A stretch of DNA of 20,018 nucleotides. Source: Comamonadaceae bacterium. GTDB taxonomy: Bacteria; Pseudomonadota; Gammaproteobacteria; Burkholderiales; Burkholderiaceae_C. A model generated the notes under the pieces. That model searched no databases, had not been told where the DNA came from, and saw nothing but the letters and a program-made list of their open reading frames with translations. Below, piece after piece: positions 1 through 6,932 of the stretch (its first letter is position 1; each line of letters begins with the position of its first letter). The stretch lies in contig CANIRI010000006.1 of the NCBI GenBank assembly GCA_947469815.1, positions 1 through 20,018 of the forward strand, written 5' to 3'. Made by a program: the position numbers and the translations under genes.

Positions 1-365
<365 letters not shown>

Positions 366-375
366 GCGCCGCAGA

Positions 376-681
376 TTAAGCTGCGGCCGGTTGTGCCACC
401 AACTTCACACCGAGCGCCGTGCAAACACGGGCGATCGTGTCAAAGCGGGGTTGCGAGTTGGGGCGAAGGGCCTTGTAAAGCGCCTCGCGTGTAAGACCTG
501 CTGCGCGCGCCACCTCCGACATGCCACGTGCCCTTGCAATGACCCCAAGCGCATGGGTCAACTCGCCGGGGTCGTTTTCTTCCATCACGATGGTCAGGTA
601 TTCGGCGATGGCCTGGTCGCTGTCCAGGTGTTCGGCCATGTCAAATTCTGGCAAGTCAGCAACGTTTATTTTCTTAACCAT
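376..681 (-). CDS. HI1420-type addiction-module antidote (HTH DNA-binding protein), apparently without its toxin
   Basis: The 101-residue protein matches the 'probable addiction module antidote' family (TIGR02684 type). Its N-terminal segment DMAEHLDSDQAIAEYL is characteristic, and an XRE-like helix-turn-helix spans about residues 50-95 (ARARGMSEVARAAGLTREAL, then LGVKL). I chose the ATG at 681 because GGAG stands about seven bases upstream; an in-frame upstream ATG would run into the neighbouring gene. Family members usually lie directly downstream of a RelE/HigB-like toxin and repress the joint promoter. Here the 83 bases upstream (682-764) lead straight into the end of a metabolic gene, so no toxin is present. 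It may be a solitary regulator or a remnant. Confidence 0.85.
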   Translation of the reverse strand: MVKKINVADLPEFDMAEHLDSDQAIAEYLTIVMEENDPGELTHALGVIARARGMSEVARAAGLTREALYKALRPNSQPRFDTIARVCTALGVKLVAQPAAA

Positions 682-764
682 GGTCAAACTCCAGGCTTTG
701 CTTAACGGTGAGCATCTACGAAATGTAATCACTTGTTCACGGTTTCGAATCTGGCCCCCAGACC

Positions 765-1556
765 TCACCCTCCGCTAAAACCACACCGCACCTGCCCCAG
801 CACCCCAAAGTCCATCACCACCGTGTCCAACGGGACGATGTCCATCGGCACTACGCATGTGCCGGTGGTGATGATGTGGCCGGCGGCCAGGGTTGCGCCC
901 ATGGCGGGGAGTTCGTTGGCCAGCCAGGTGAGCGCCAAGCGGGGGTCGCCGAGCACGTTGGCGCCTATGCCTTCGCGCTGCAGGCGCTGCCCAACATGGC
1001 CCACAACGCGGTGCGCTGCGAGGTCCAGCTGCCGCCACATATCGGGCGCTTTGGGCCCGAGCACGAATTGGTGGCCGCAGGCGTTGTCGGCAATCAACTG
1101 CGGCGCGCCGACCTTCACGTAGTCGGTATAGCGCGAGTCGGGAATCTCAATGGCGAGGTACAACGCCGACACGGCGTCCAGCACTTCGTGCATGGCGTAG
1201 GGCGTGGTGCGCGGGGGCAGATCACGGCCCATGCAAAACGCAAATTCGGCTTCGGCCACGCGCATGCGGTTTGCGCCAAAGGGCAGGGTGTCGCCGTCGT
1301 GGAAGACCATCTCGGCCAGTAAGCGCCCCGCAATCGGCCCGTCCACGTTGATGTGTTTTTGCCCCGCCACGCTGGTGGCCGCAATCTTCCAGCCAAACAA
1401 GGGCTCCTGGCTGTGGCCCTCGAGGTGCGCTTGTGCGGCGTAGGCCTGTGCGCGCGTGGTGGGGCGCAATGCTGGCGGCAAGGCCTCCAAGGTGCTGCCT
1501 TCTTTCCAGTGCCGCACCAGCAGGTCGGTGGCGGCTTTTGCTGAGGTGGTGTCCAC
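765..1556 (-). CDS. 2-keto-4-pentenoate hydratase-like protein (MhpD/FAH superfamily)
   Basis: This 263-residue cytoplasmic enzyme resembles MhpD-type hydratases (COG3971), which add water to 2-hydroxypenta-2,4-dienoate in meta-cleavage degradation of aromatic compounds. Likely metal ligands are E102 and E104 in VAEAEFAF and E137 in LAIEIPDSR. K57 in GWKIAATS fits the conserved active-site lysine. The length is typical. Translation starts at GTG 1556, with AGGAG about seven bases upstream. No other aromatic-degradation gene is nearby, so the true substrate is open; decarboxylases of the same fold (4-oxalocrotonate decarboxylase) are an alternative. It is divergent from the DUF2147 gene across 186 bases. 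Confidence 0.85.
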   Translation of the reverse strand: MDTTSAKAATDLLVRHWKEGSTLEALPPALRPTTRAQAYAAQAHLEGHSQEPLFGWKIAATSVAGQKHINVDGPIAGRLLAEMVFHDGDTLPFGANRMRVAEAEFAFCMGRDLPPRTTPYAMHEVLDAVSALYLAIEIPDSRYTDYVKVGAPQLIADNACGHQFVLGPKAPDMWRQLDLAAHRVVGHVGQRLQREGIGANVLGDPRLALTWLANELPAMGATLAAGHIITTGTCVVPMDIVPLDTVVMDFGVLGQVRCGFSGG

Positions 1557-1641
1557 GGGTGTGCTCCTGTTTTGTGGGCTTCAAGTTTAGGTGCGCGCCA
1601 GAGGTGCGGCTGGCGGCATGCCCGTGTTTGATTGGCAAATC

Positions 1642-1668
1642 TAGTTGCTTTTACAGGTATAGTTGCTT
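1642..1668. repeat. Tandem pair of TAGTTGCTT direct repeats
   Basis: TAGTTGCTT occurs at 1642-1650 and again at 1660-1668, 18 bases apart start to start, in the divergent intergenic region between the hydratase and DUF2147 genes. The first copy extends to TCTAGTTGCTT, which recurs exactly at 2277-2287 beyond the DUF2147 gene. TATAGT (1658-1663), a possible -10 element for the plus-strand gene, overlaps the start of the second copy. The repeats could be regulator half-sites about two helical turns apart, or chance. Confidence 0.35.
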
Positions 1669-1742
1669 AGACGAACCAGCGGCCCCTGGCGGCCCGCCAC
1701 GCGGTTCGTACCCATTTCAACTGTGTGCAGGGGATCCCCACC

Positions 1743-2198
1743 ATGAAAAAGTCTGTCTTATCGGCTGTCGTTTTGTCGAGTCTGTTGTTGTGCGCGCAAG
1801 CGCAGGCACAGCTTTCGCCGCTGGGTATGTGGACCCCGATTGACGAGGCCAGCGGCAAGCCCTCGGCCGAAATCGTGATCAGCATGAACGCTGCCGGAAC
1901 CCTATCCGGTGTGATTCAAAAAACCTTGATCGTTGCGCCCGGCACATCAGCAACCTGTGACAAATGCACAGACGACCGCAAGGGCAAACCCACGCAGGGC
2001 ATGGAGATCATCCGCGGCGGCAAAAAGCTGGATGGCAAAGACGTGTGGGAGGGCGGGAAGATCCTCGACCCCAACGACGGCAAAGAATTCAGCGTGCGCT
2101 TCACGCCGATTGACGGGGGCAAGAAGATGGAGGTGCGCGGGTATGTTGGCTCGCCTATGTTGGGGAAAACGCAGACTTGGGTGCGGGGGGATAAGTAG
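1743..2198 (+). CDS. Secreted DUF2147 family protein
   Basis: The protein is 151 residues. MKKSVLSAVVLSSLLLCAQA forms a classical Sec signal peptide, with likely cleavage after A22 (AQA followed by QL). The mature part shows the DUF2147 (COG4731) pattern: GMWTPIDEASGKPSAEIVI near residues 28-46, then a cysteine pair C72-x2-C75 in ATCDKCTDD, then QGMEIIRG, and a closing RGYVGSPMLGKTQTWVR. The family folds as a small periplasmic or exported beta-barrel and its function is unknown. ATG 1743 was chosen because AGGGG lies just upstream and the signal peptide starts there; an in-frame ATG at 1725 would add six unlikely residues. It appears monocistronic, flanked by the TAGTTGCTT repeats. Confidence 0.9.
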   Translation: MKKSVLSAVVLSSLLLCAQAQAQLSPLGMWTPIDEASGKPSAEIVISMNAAGTLSGVIQKTLIVAPGTSATCDKCTDDRKGKPTQGMEIIRGGKKLDGKDVWEGGKILDPNDGKEFSVRFTPIDGGKKMEVRGYVGSPMLGKTQTWVRGDK

Positions 2199-2276
2199 GG
2201 GAATGGCCGGGCTGGTGCATCACGGTTATTGGAGCGGGGGCAGGTTGAAAGTGATCCAACTCGCTATTCCGCTGGG

Positions 2277-2287
2277 TCTAGTTGCTT
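2277..2287 (+). repeat. Third copy of the TAGTTGCTT repeat (TCTAGTTGCTT)
   Basis: This 11-base sequence is identical to 1640-1650. It lies in the 243-base gap 2199-2441 between the DUF2147 gene and the OLD-like gene. I found no gene, terminator or convincing promoter elsewhere in that gap. Together with the copies at 1642-1668 it brackets the DUF2147 gene. Confidence 0.3.
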
Positions 2288-2441
2288 ATCGGCGAGAAGA
2301 TATTCAGTCACGCAGCCTGTCTATAGCGGAAGGGCAATATGCGGAACCCTCTTACGGGCTCAATACCCCAAATGGGCGGTGACGTTCAGCTACCAGACAA
2401 GCATTGTTTCTACATCCAAGCTAAATTGACGAGGAAAAGTC

Positions 2442-4007
2442 GTGGTTTTACAAATCCAAAACCTAAAAAAGGCCAAAACCAATCTTATTGAATGCGATGT
2501 AGCGGCTTTTGACAACTCAGACAACAGTTTCGTTTGGTTTACGCGATTGATTCACGTTACTCGTTTTCGTCACATTTCGGACCTATCACTTGAGTTTAGT
2601 CACCCAGTTACCGCAATCGCAGGCGCCAACAGATCCGGGAAAACCAGCCTCCTTTTGCTTTTAGCATGTAGCCACGAAAAATTTAGTCGTCCAGATGCCA
2701 CCTCATCCAATCGCGGCGTACGCGATCACGGATGGAACGATGTCCTCTCCTTCACTTCGCATGAAACCGTTAACGCTGACTATCAATATGAAATGAAATG
2801 GAGGCGCGCAAAGGATCCATTTGAGGGTGTAGGTAAGCGCCTACACACCTCTCGTGCCTGGAGTGGTCTAGGAAAGAAGAGCTCAGATAAGGCTCGAATA
2901 AACGCAAAAATTAGACAGCGGGAGGTGCGACTCATTGACTTAGAACGCTTACTCCCAGCTCGTGCTTTCTCGGATTCGTTGCTCCGGAAAGCGAACGTCG
3001 CCGATACCGCTGCGCTAAATGATGAGATTGTGCAGGCCTTTGCATACATATTTGATTCGCAAGTAACGTCTATTGCGCAAGCCGGGTTGCATCTAAATCG
3101 CCGTTGCTTCCTGATCAAGCGCGATGACGCGGTGTACTCAAGCTACAACGCTGCATCAGGCGAAGAGGCAGTCATCTATTTGCTGAAGGATTTGATCGAA
3201 AGTCCGCGCGAAAGCCTCATCTTGATCGAAGAGATAGAGGCGGGAATTCATCCATCTGTCTTGCGAAAGGTGATAGACATCGTGCACGTTGTAGCGTGGG
3301 CCCACAAAAAACAAGTCATTTTCACCACGCATTCGCCTACAGCACTCTCCGCTGTACATACTAATTCTCGTCGCTTTATTGAGGCAGCAAACGGCAAGTG
3401 GCGATGTACTTCCGGCGTCTCAATGCAAGCAGCGAGTAGCAAGATGGACTCGGTCGCTCATCCTCTGGTTCAACTCTATTGTGAGGACAATTTGGCTCAG
3501 TTTCTGGTCACTCGGCAACTTGTCGAACTCTCCGCAATAGAGCCGCATGTACAGCGATTGGTCAATGTAATCCCGTCAGGCACGATTGATCAAGTTAAGA
3601 ACGACTACACAAGGCACAAGCGAAATTTTAGTCATTTGCGGGTGAAGCTGGGTTATTGCGGAGTCTTCGACGGCGACCATAAGAATGATCCAAATTATTC
3701 AAATTTTCACGAAAACAACGAGGAATTTACTGCATTCATTTATCCATATGACACGCCGGAAAAATTCCTTGTCCGAGCATATTTGGCAGTACATCCAAAT
3801 GGGACACTCGAAACCCATCTTCAGCATGGTGACCATCACACACTATTTGACAAAATGATAGACCTCAGCCTCGCTACGGACAAAGAAGATGCGAGAAATC
3901 GTTGCTTTGATTTATTTAGCAATACGCCTGAGTATGAGAAACACTGTGTGGATCTTCGGGCGCTTATAAACCGTGCAATTGCTTACTTCACCGCGGTACC
4001 TGACTAG
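2442..4007 (+). CDS. OLD-family-like ATPase with C-terminal Toprim nuclease domain; candidate defence protein
   Basis: The 521-residue protein starts at GTG 2442 with GAGGA six bases upstream. Residues about 35-310 form an SMC/OLD-type ABC ATPase: Walker A GANRSGKTS (61-69), signature-like AASGEE (237-242), Walker B LILIEEIEAGIHP (259-271) and an H-loop TTHSP (295-299). Residues about 340-450 look like a Toprim domain: acidic E348 in VQLYCED, D410-x-D412 in GVFDGDH, and E440 in YDTPEKFL, the place where OLD nucleases keep an acidic residue. OLD nucleases couple ATP hydrolysis to DNA cleavage and include P2 Old and Gabija GajA. No UvrD-like helicase (the GajB partner) is adjacent; the downstream neighbour is a HEPN-motif protein instead. 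GC content is well below the flanks, suggesting transfer. ATPase call is sure, Toprim likely, phage-defence role inferred. Confidence 0.85.
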   Translation: MVLQIQNLKKAKTNLIECDVAAFDNSDNSFVWFTRLIHVTRFRHISDLSLEFSHPVTAIAGANRSGKTSLLLLLACSHEKFSRPDATSSNRGVRDHGWNDVLSFTSHETVNADYQYEMKWRRAKDPFEGVGKRLHTSRAWSGLGKKSSDKARINAKIRQREVRLIDLERLLPARAFSDSLLRKANVADTAALNDEIVQAFAYIFDSQVTSIAQAGLHLNRRCFLIKRDDAVYSSYNAASGEEAVIYLLKDLIESPRESLILIEEIEAGIHPSVLRKVIDIVHVVAWAHKKQVIFTTHSPTALSAVHTNSRRFIEAANGKWRCTSGVSMQAASSKMDSVAHPLVQLYCEDNLAQFLVTRQLVELSAIEPHVQRLVNVIPSGTIDQVKNDYTRHKRNFSHLRVKLGYCGVFDGDHKNDPNYSNFHENNEEFTAFIYPYDTPEKFLVRAYLAVHPNGTLETHLQHGDHHTLFDKMIDLSLATDKEDARNRCFDLFSNTPEYEKHCVDLRALINRAIAYFTAVPD

Positions 4008-4105
4008 CTAACTGGGGCTATCAAATTCCATCGGCTGGCTGTTGGGGTTGTGGACTACGCGTATTGGAGCTGTCATTCAGCGCCTGCGGCGTCGAAGCAA
4101 TACAA

Positions 4106-4126
4106 GCGGAGGTACGGTACTGCCGC
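4106..4126. repeat. Imperfect inverted repeat in the gap between the two defence-like genes
   Basis: GCGGAGGTAC and GTACTGCCGC face each other around one central G, with 8 of 10 positions complementary. It lies in the 195-base gap 4008-4202. That gap holds no open reading frame of note and no strong Shine-Dalgarno sequence before the next gene. The repeat may be an operator or hairpin, or chance. Confidence 0.25.
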
Positions 4127-4202
4127 GACTCGTCTAGAGATCCCACAAAGGTAGGAATTCCAGATCCTGAACCTCGTATCTTTACAACGCGACCCATTCA
4201 CT

Positions 4203-5420
4203 ATGCAGCACTACCAAGATACTGAAACCGGCATGATCCACGCATTTGATGATGCCTTTGATCCGCTGGTGTCGAGTAACCGAAACATTCCACGGACTCT
4301 AAGTAGAGACATCAAACAGAAGCCCGATGACACGCATGTATGGCATAAAGGTGAATGGATAAAGCCCGAGAAAGCGCCGCCGAATTACATACCTACCATC
4401 TCCAGTGTGCCTTCCTGCAACCCCGCATGGATAGCGTATCTGTGTCCTTACACTGCAATCTATAAAGATGCCACTAGCGGCCTGGGCATCACGCGGGACC
4501 AGATTAATGCGAACACCTATCCTGGGGAGAAATTAGCAGAAGTGGTTGCATCGCTTCATTTGGGTAATCCAACTGGCATACCAGCACTCGTGAGCTATGA
4601 CGGGGCCGTAGCCATACCTCAGTGCGCTGATTTTCCGGACAAGATAAATGCCATCAGCAAGCTCAATGAATTGTTTTGCAGTCTTTTAATAGGTGGCGTG
4701 CACGCAGAGGTGGTTCATTCGGATAAGCTGGTGATAGGCTCGTTGCACGAAAAGACAAGCCTTTTCAGCTATACGCCTTCGTTGCATTCTTCCCTTCGAT
4801 TGAAATGGGCGGCTCTGGCTGACCGTATCGTATTGTTGTCGCCCCCTCGGATACTCCGGGTGGCGGACATGCGAAATGCATTTAATGATGGACAGCGCGT
4901 AATCAATGCAATTGGCAATTTTTCACCGCTATTCCTCTTGGGTGGTTACACGGCTATGGTGTACGGGAACAATAGCGATTCTCTAAACAACCTCTGGATA
5001 ACCGTAGAGCAACTTACTGAGCATTTATGGGTTAATCAATACAACAAGCAAGCGCTCTCGGCGCGTGTTGAGCGATGTCACGCGACGGTGAATAAGCAGA
5101 TAAAGTCGGATCAGATATGGGCAAAGCAGCGACAACTTCGTCTTGCCAAAATTATCAGTAAGGCGTGCCATAAAACGCTCAGCATGGCTCGGCAAGCCCG
5201 CAATGACTTGGTCCACCACGGCAAAATTCCAACCGCGCAACTTATCGAACTGCTTTGGGGAGTGCTTCCTGAGCTACTTGAGATGGCGTCGGGTACCGCT
5301 ACCCTCGGAGTCAGAAAGCTCGGCGGTGGTGTAGTCGAGAATTGGGGTATTCCTAAGAGGACAGACTTCAAGGAGTGGACCGAACTTGCTAGGGCTGTTT
5401 TAGCCTATCCGCTCAGATAG
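4203..5420 (+). CDS. HEPN-motif protein of unknown family; candidate RNase partner of the OLD-like protein
   Basis: I do not recognise this 405-residue protein as a named family. Its C-terminal third has HEPN-like features: a helix LNNLWITVEQLTEHLW (261-276), resembling the 'LW-ALE-L' helix of Abi/ApeA-type HEPN domains, and R333-N334-x3-H338 in QARNDLVHHGK, fitting the R-x4-6-H ribonuclease motif followed by a helix (LIELLWGVLPELLEMA). The N-terminal 250 residues match nothing I know; INAISKLNELFCSLLIGGVHAEVV (about 148-171) looks like a helix-strand core. No signal peptide or membrane span is evident. Start ATG 4203 has no clear ribosome site; no ATG or GTG extends it before the in-frame TAG at 4152. 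It shares the low GC of the OLD-like gene, 195 bases upstream on the same strand. A functional link is inferred from adjacency only. Confidence 0.7.
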   Translation: MQHYQDTETGMIHAFDDAFDPLVSSNRNIPRTLSRDIKQKPDDTHVWHKGEWIKPEKAPPNYIPTISSVPSCNPAWIAYLCPYTAIYKDATSGLGITRDQINANTYPGEKLAEVVASLHLGNPTGIPALVSYDGAVAIPQCADFPDKINAISKLNELFCSLLIGGVHAEVVHSDKLVIGSLHEKTSLFSYTPSLHSSLRLKWAALADRIVLLSPPRILRVADMRNAFNDGQRVINAIGNFSPLFLLGGYTAMVYGNNSDSLNNLWITVEQLTEHLWVNQYNKQALSARVERCHATVNKQIKSDQIWAKQRQLRLAKIISKACHKTLSMARQARNDLVHHGKIPTAQLIELLWGVLPELLEMASGTATLGVRKLGGGVVENWGIPKRTDFKEWTELARAVLAYPLR

Positions 5421-5510
5421 ATCAAAGTGGGGTAAGGTCTTCCGTGGATCGTTAACTGGCCGGAAAGAAGTCATCCGCGAACGCCGGATCTTGGCCCTAA
5501 GCAGCCTCAA

Positions 5511-5831
5511 TCAGACCGCAACCGCACGCGCCTCAAAATTGACTTGCAGTCGATCACGAATAGCCCGAAAAATCGCCGCCAAGTTATCCATGCTCGGATT
5601 CCCCGTAGGCGACAACATGCGGTGCAGGCTTTTGCTCGGCTTGGCTGTCAGCGTGGCGAGTTGCTCAAAACCCATGGTGGCATTCACCAAGTCACGCAAA
5701 ATCAGCCGGGCCGTTTCGGGCTCACCATTCAGAAACAAAGTTGCAGCTTCATCCAAGAGCGCATGCGCAAAGGCCGCATCACCTTGAACGCGTTGGACAA
5801 CTGTTTCATTGGAGTTTCGTGCCAGAGCCAT
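5511..5831 (-). CDS. Addiction-module antitoxin-like HTH transcriptional regulator
   Basis: The protein is 106 residues from ATG 5831 and matches a family of antitoxin-type regulators. The N-terminal NETVVQRVQGDAAFAHALL is followed by LNGEPETARLILRDLVNATMGFEQLA and by the hallmark KPSKSLHRMLSPTGNPS (about residues 64-80), the recognition part of a helix-turn-helix. Relatives are normally the second gene after a RelE/HigB-like toxin and autorepress the operon. Here the upstream side (from 5832) holds only a divergent promoter region leading to another antitoxin-like gene, so no toxin is present. An upstream in-frame ATG at 5933 is possible, but the family start and conservation favour 5831. 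The ribosome site is weak (AAAGAC). Downstream, the HEPN-motif gene converges with a 90-base gap. Confidence 0.82.
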   Translation of the reverse strand: MALARNSNETVVQRVQGDAAFAHALLDEAATLFLNGEPETARLILRDLVNATMGFEQLATLTAKPSKSLHRMLSPTGNPSMDNLAAIFRAIRDRLQVNFEARAVAV

Positions 5832-5860
5832 ATGTTTGTCTTTTGTATTGTTGGCGTTTG

Positions 5861-5906
5861 ACTTGGCAGTCTGTGCCCCCTGCGGTTTTTTAACATGAAG
5901 CCAAGT
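5861..5906. promoter_or_regulatory. Paired inverted half-sites in the divergent antitoxin intergenic region
   Basis: ACTTGGC at 5861-5867 and its exact reverse complement GCCAAGT at 5900-5906 lie 32 bases apart. They sit between the divergent antitoxin-like genes at 5511-5831 and 5946-6323. Both products are predicted DNA-binding autorepressors, so an operator here is plausible. I could not identify a well-spaced -35/-10 pair in the region. Seven-base arms could arise by chance. Confidence 0.3.
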
Positions 5907-5945
5907 GGATGCCGCCCGAGTTGACCAGTTCAAAGGAGTGTGATG

Positions 5946-6323
5946 ATGGAAATCAAACCCATTCGTACCGAATCCGATTACCTAGCGGCGCTGCGCACGG
6001 TGTCCGCGCTGATTGACCTTGACCCTGCTGCCGATACGCCCGAAGGTGAGCTACTGGATGTGCTGGGGACACTGGTGCAGGCCTATGAAGCGAAGCACCA
6101 CCCTATCGACCCTCCTGATCCGATTGAGGCAATCAAGTTCAGGATGGACCAGTCCGGCATGACGGTCAAAGACCTTGTGCCTTACATAGGCTCGCTCAAT
6201 CGCGTTTACGAAGTCCTGTCCTACAAACGCTCGTTATCCCTCAACATGATTCGCAGGCTGTGCGATGGCCTCCATATTCCTGCCGAAGTACTCATCCGCG
6301 AGCCTGACCCTGTTGCCGCTTAA
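5946..6323 (+). CDS. HigA-type antitoxin (COG5499), without an adjacent HigB toxin
   Basis: The 125-residue protein follows the HigA pattern: MEIKPIRTESDYLAALRTV at the N-terminus, TPEGELLDVLGTLVQAYEAK (31-50), then PPDPIEAIKFRMDQSGMT (56-73). The helix-turn-helix part runs DLVPYIGSLNRVYEVLSYKR to about residue 96, and the end is LCDGLHIPAEVLI. HigA neutralises HigB mRNA-cleaving toxins and represses their promoter. AGGAG at 5934-5938 is best spaced (seven bases) for ATG 5946; ATG 5943 and GTG 5940 are in-frame alternatives. HigB normally lies directly upstream on the same strand, but that position holds a divergent regulator gene, so this looks like an orphan. A DUF427 gene follows after 27 bases and may be co-transcribed. 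Confidence 0.9.
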   Translation: MEIKPIRTESDYLAALRTVSALIDLDPAADTPEGELLDVLGTLVQAYEAKHHPIDPPDPIEAIKFRMDQSGMTVKDLVPYIGSLNRVYEVLSYKRSLSLNMIRRLCDGLHIPAEVLIREPDPVAA

Positions 6324-6350
6324 TCGCGCTTCGCCCCTGAAGATGGACCG

Positions 6351-6908
6351 ATGACCAACCTCTCCCCCGACCAACTAGCCCAAGCCCGCGCCCAATGGCG
6401 CTGGCGCGGCGCGGACCGTCCACCGTTTGCCGAAGCTCTTGCGCCAGGACAAACCTCCGTGTGGGATTTCCCGCGCCCGCCAGAGTTGGTGCGTGAGCTA
6501 CGCGAGATTGTGGTGTGTTGGGGCGCGGTCGAAGTGGCGCGAACGCGCGGCGCGTGGGCGGTACGCGAGACCGCGCACCCGCCTACGTTCTACCTGCCGC
6601 TGGCGGATGTTGACCGTTCGCTTTTGCGCCCGGCGGGCGGCGGCTCGTTCTGCGAGTGGAAGGGCCCTGCGCGGTATTGGAATTTGGTCGATGGCGCGCG
6701 CCGCTTGGCAAAGGTCGCCTGGAGTTATCCGCAGCCCTTAGCGGGCGCAGAACCGCTGGCGGACTGCATCGCTTTCTACGCCCACGATCTCGATTGCACC
6801 GTGGGCGGCGCGCGGGTTGTTGCGCAACCCGGAGGTTTTTATGGCGGCTGGATCACGCCGGATTTGGCGGGTCCGTTTAAAGGCGAAGCTGGCAGCGGGG
6901 GTTGGTAG
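6351..6908 (+). CDS. DUF427 domain protein
   Basis: This 185-residue, probably cytoplasmic protein matches the DUF427 family (COG2343). Conserved parts are VWDFPRPPELV (37-47), then VARTRGAWAVRETAHPPTFYLP (about 62-83), DVDRSLLRP (86-94), SFCEWKGPARYWNLV (98-112) and a closing AFYAHDLDCTVGG. The N-terminal piece ahead of the domain is typical of the longer members. The biochemical role is unknown. Start ATG 6351 has a modest GAAG ribosome site about nine bases upstream. The gene is GC-rich like the core genome, unlike the OLD/HEPN block. It follows the HigA-like gene by 27 bases and converges on the ParE-like toxin gene. Confidence 0.85.
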   Translation: MTNLSPDQLAQARAQWRWRGADRPPFAEALAPGQTSVWDFPRPPELVRELREIVVCWGAVEVARTRGAWAVRETAHPPTFYLPLADVDRSLLRPAGGGSFCEWKGPARYWNLVDGARRLAKVAWSYPQPLAGAEPLADCIAFYAHDLDCTVGGARVVAQPGGFYGGWITPDLAGPFKGEAGSGGW

Positions 6909-6932
6909 CGCGGGTGGCTGCCTTCATGCTGT

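Noticed and set aside
4008..4126. Integron attC-like site in the gap after the OLD-like gene
   Set aside because: No matching RYYYAAC and GTTRRRY core pair is present, and there is no integrase gene in the window.
2204..5463. TGGCCGG at 2204-2210 and 5457-5463 as possible direct repeats flanking the OLD/HEPN block
   Set aside because: Seven GC-rich bases are expected to recur by chance in this genome, and the flanking bases do not match.
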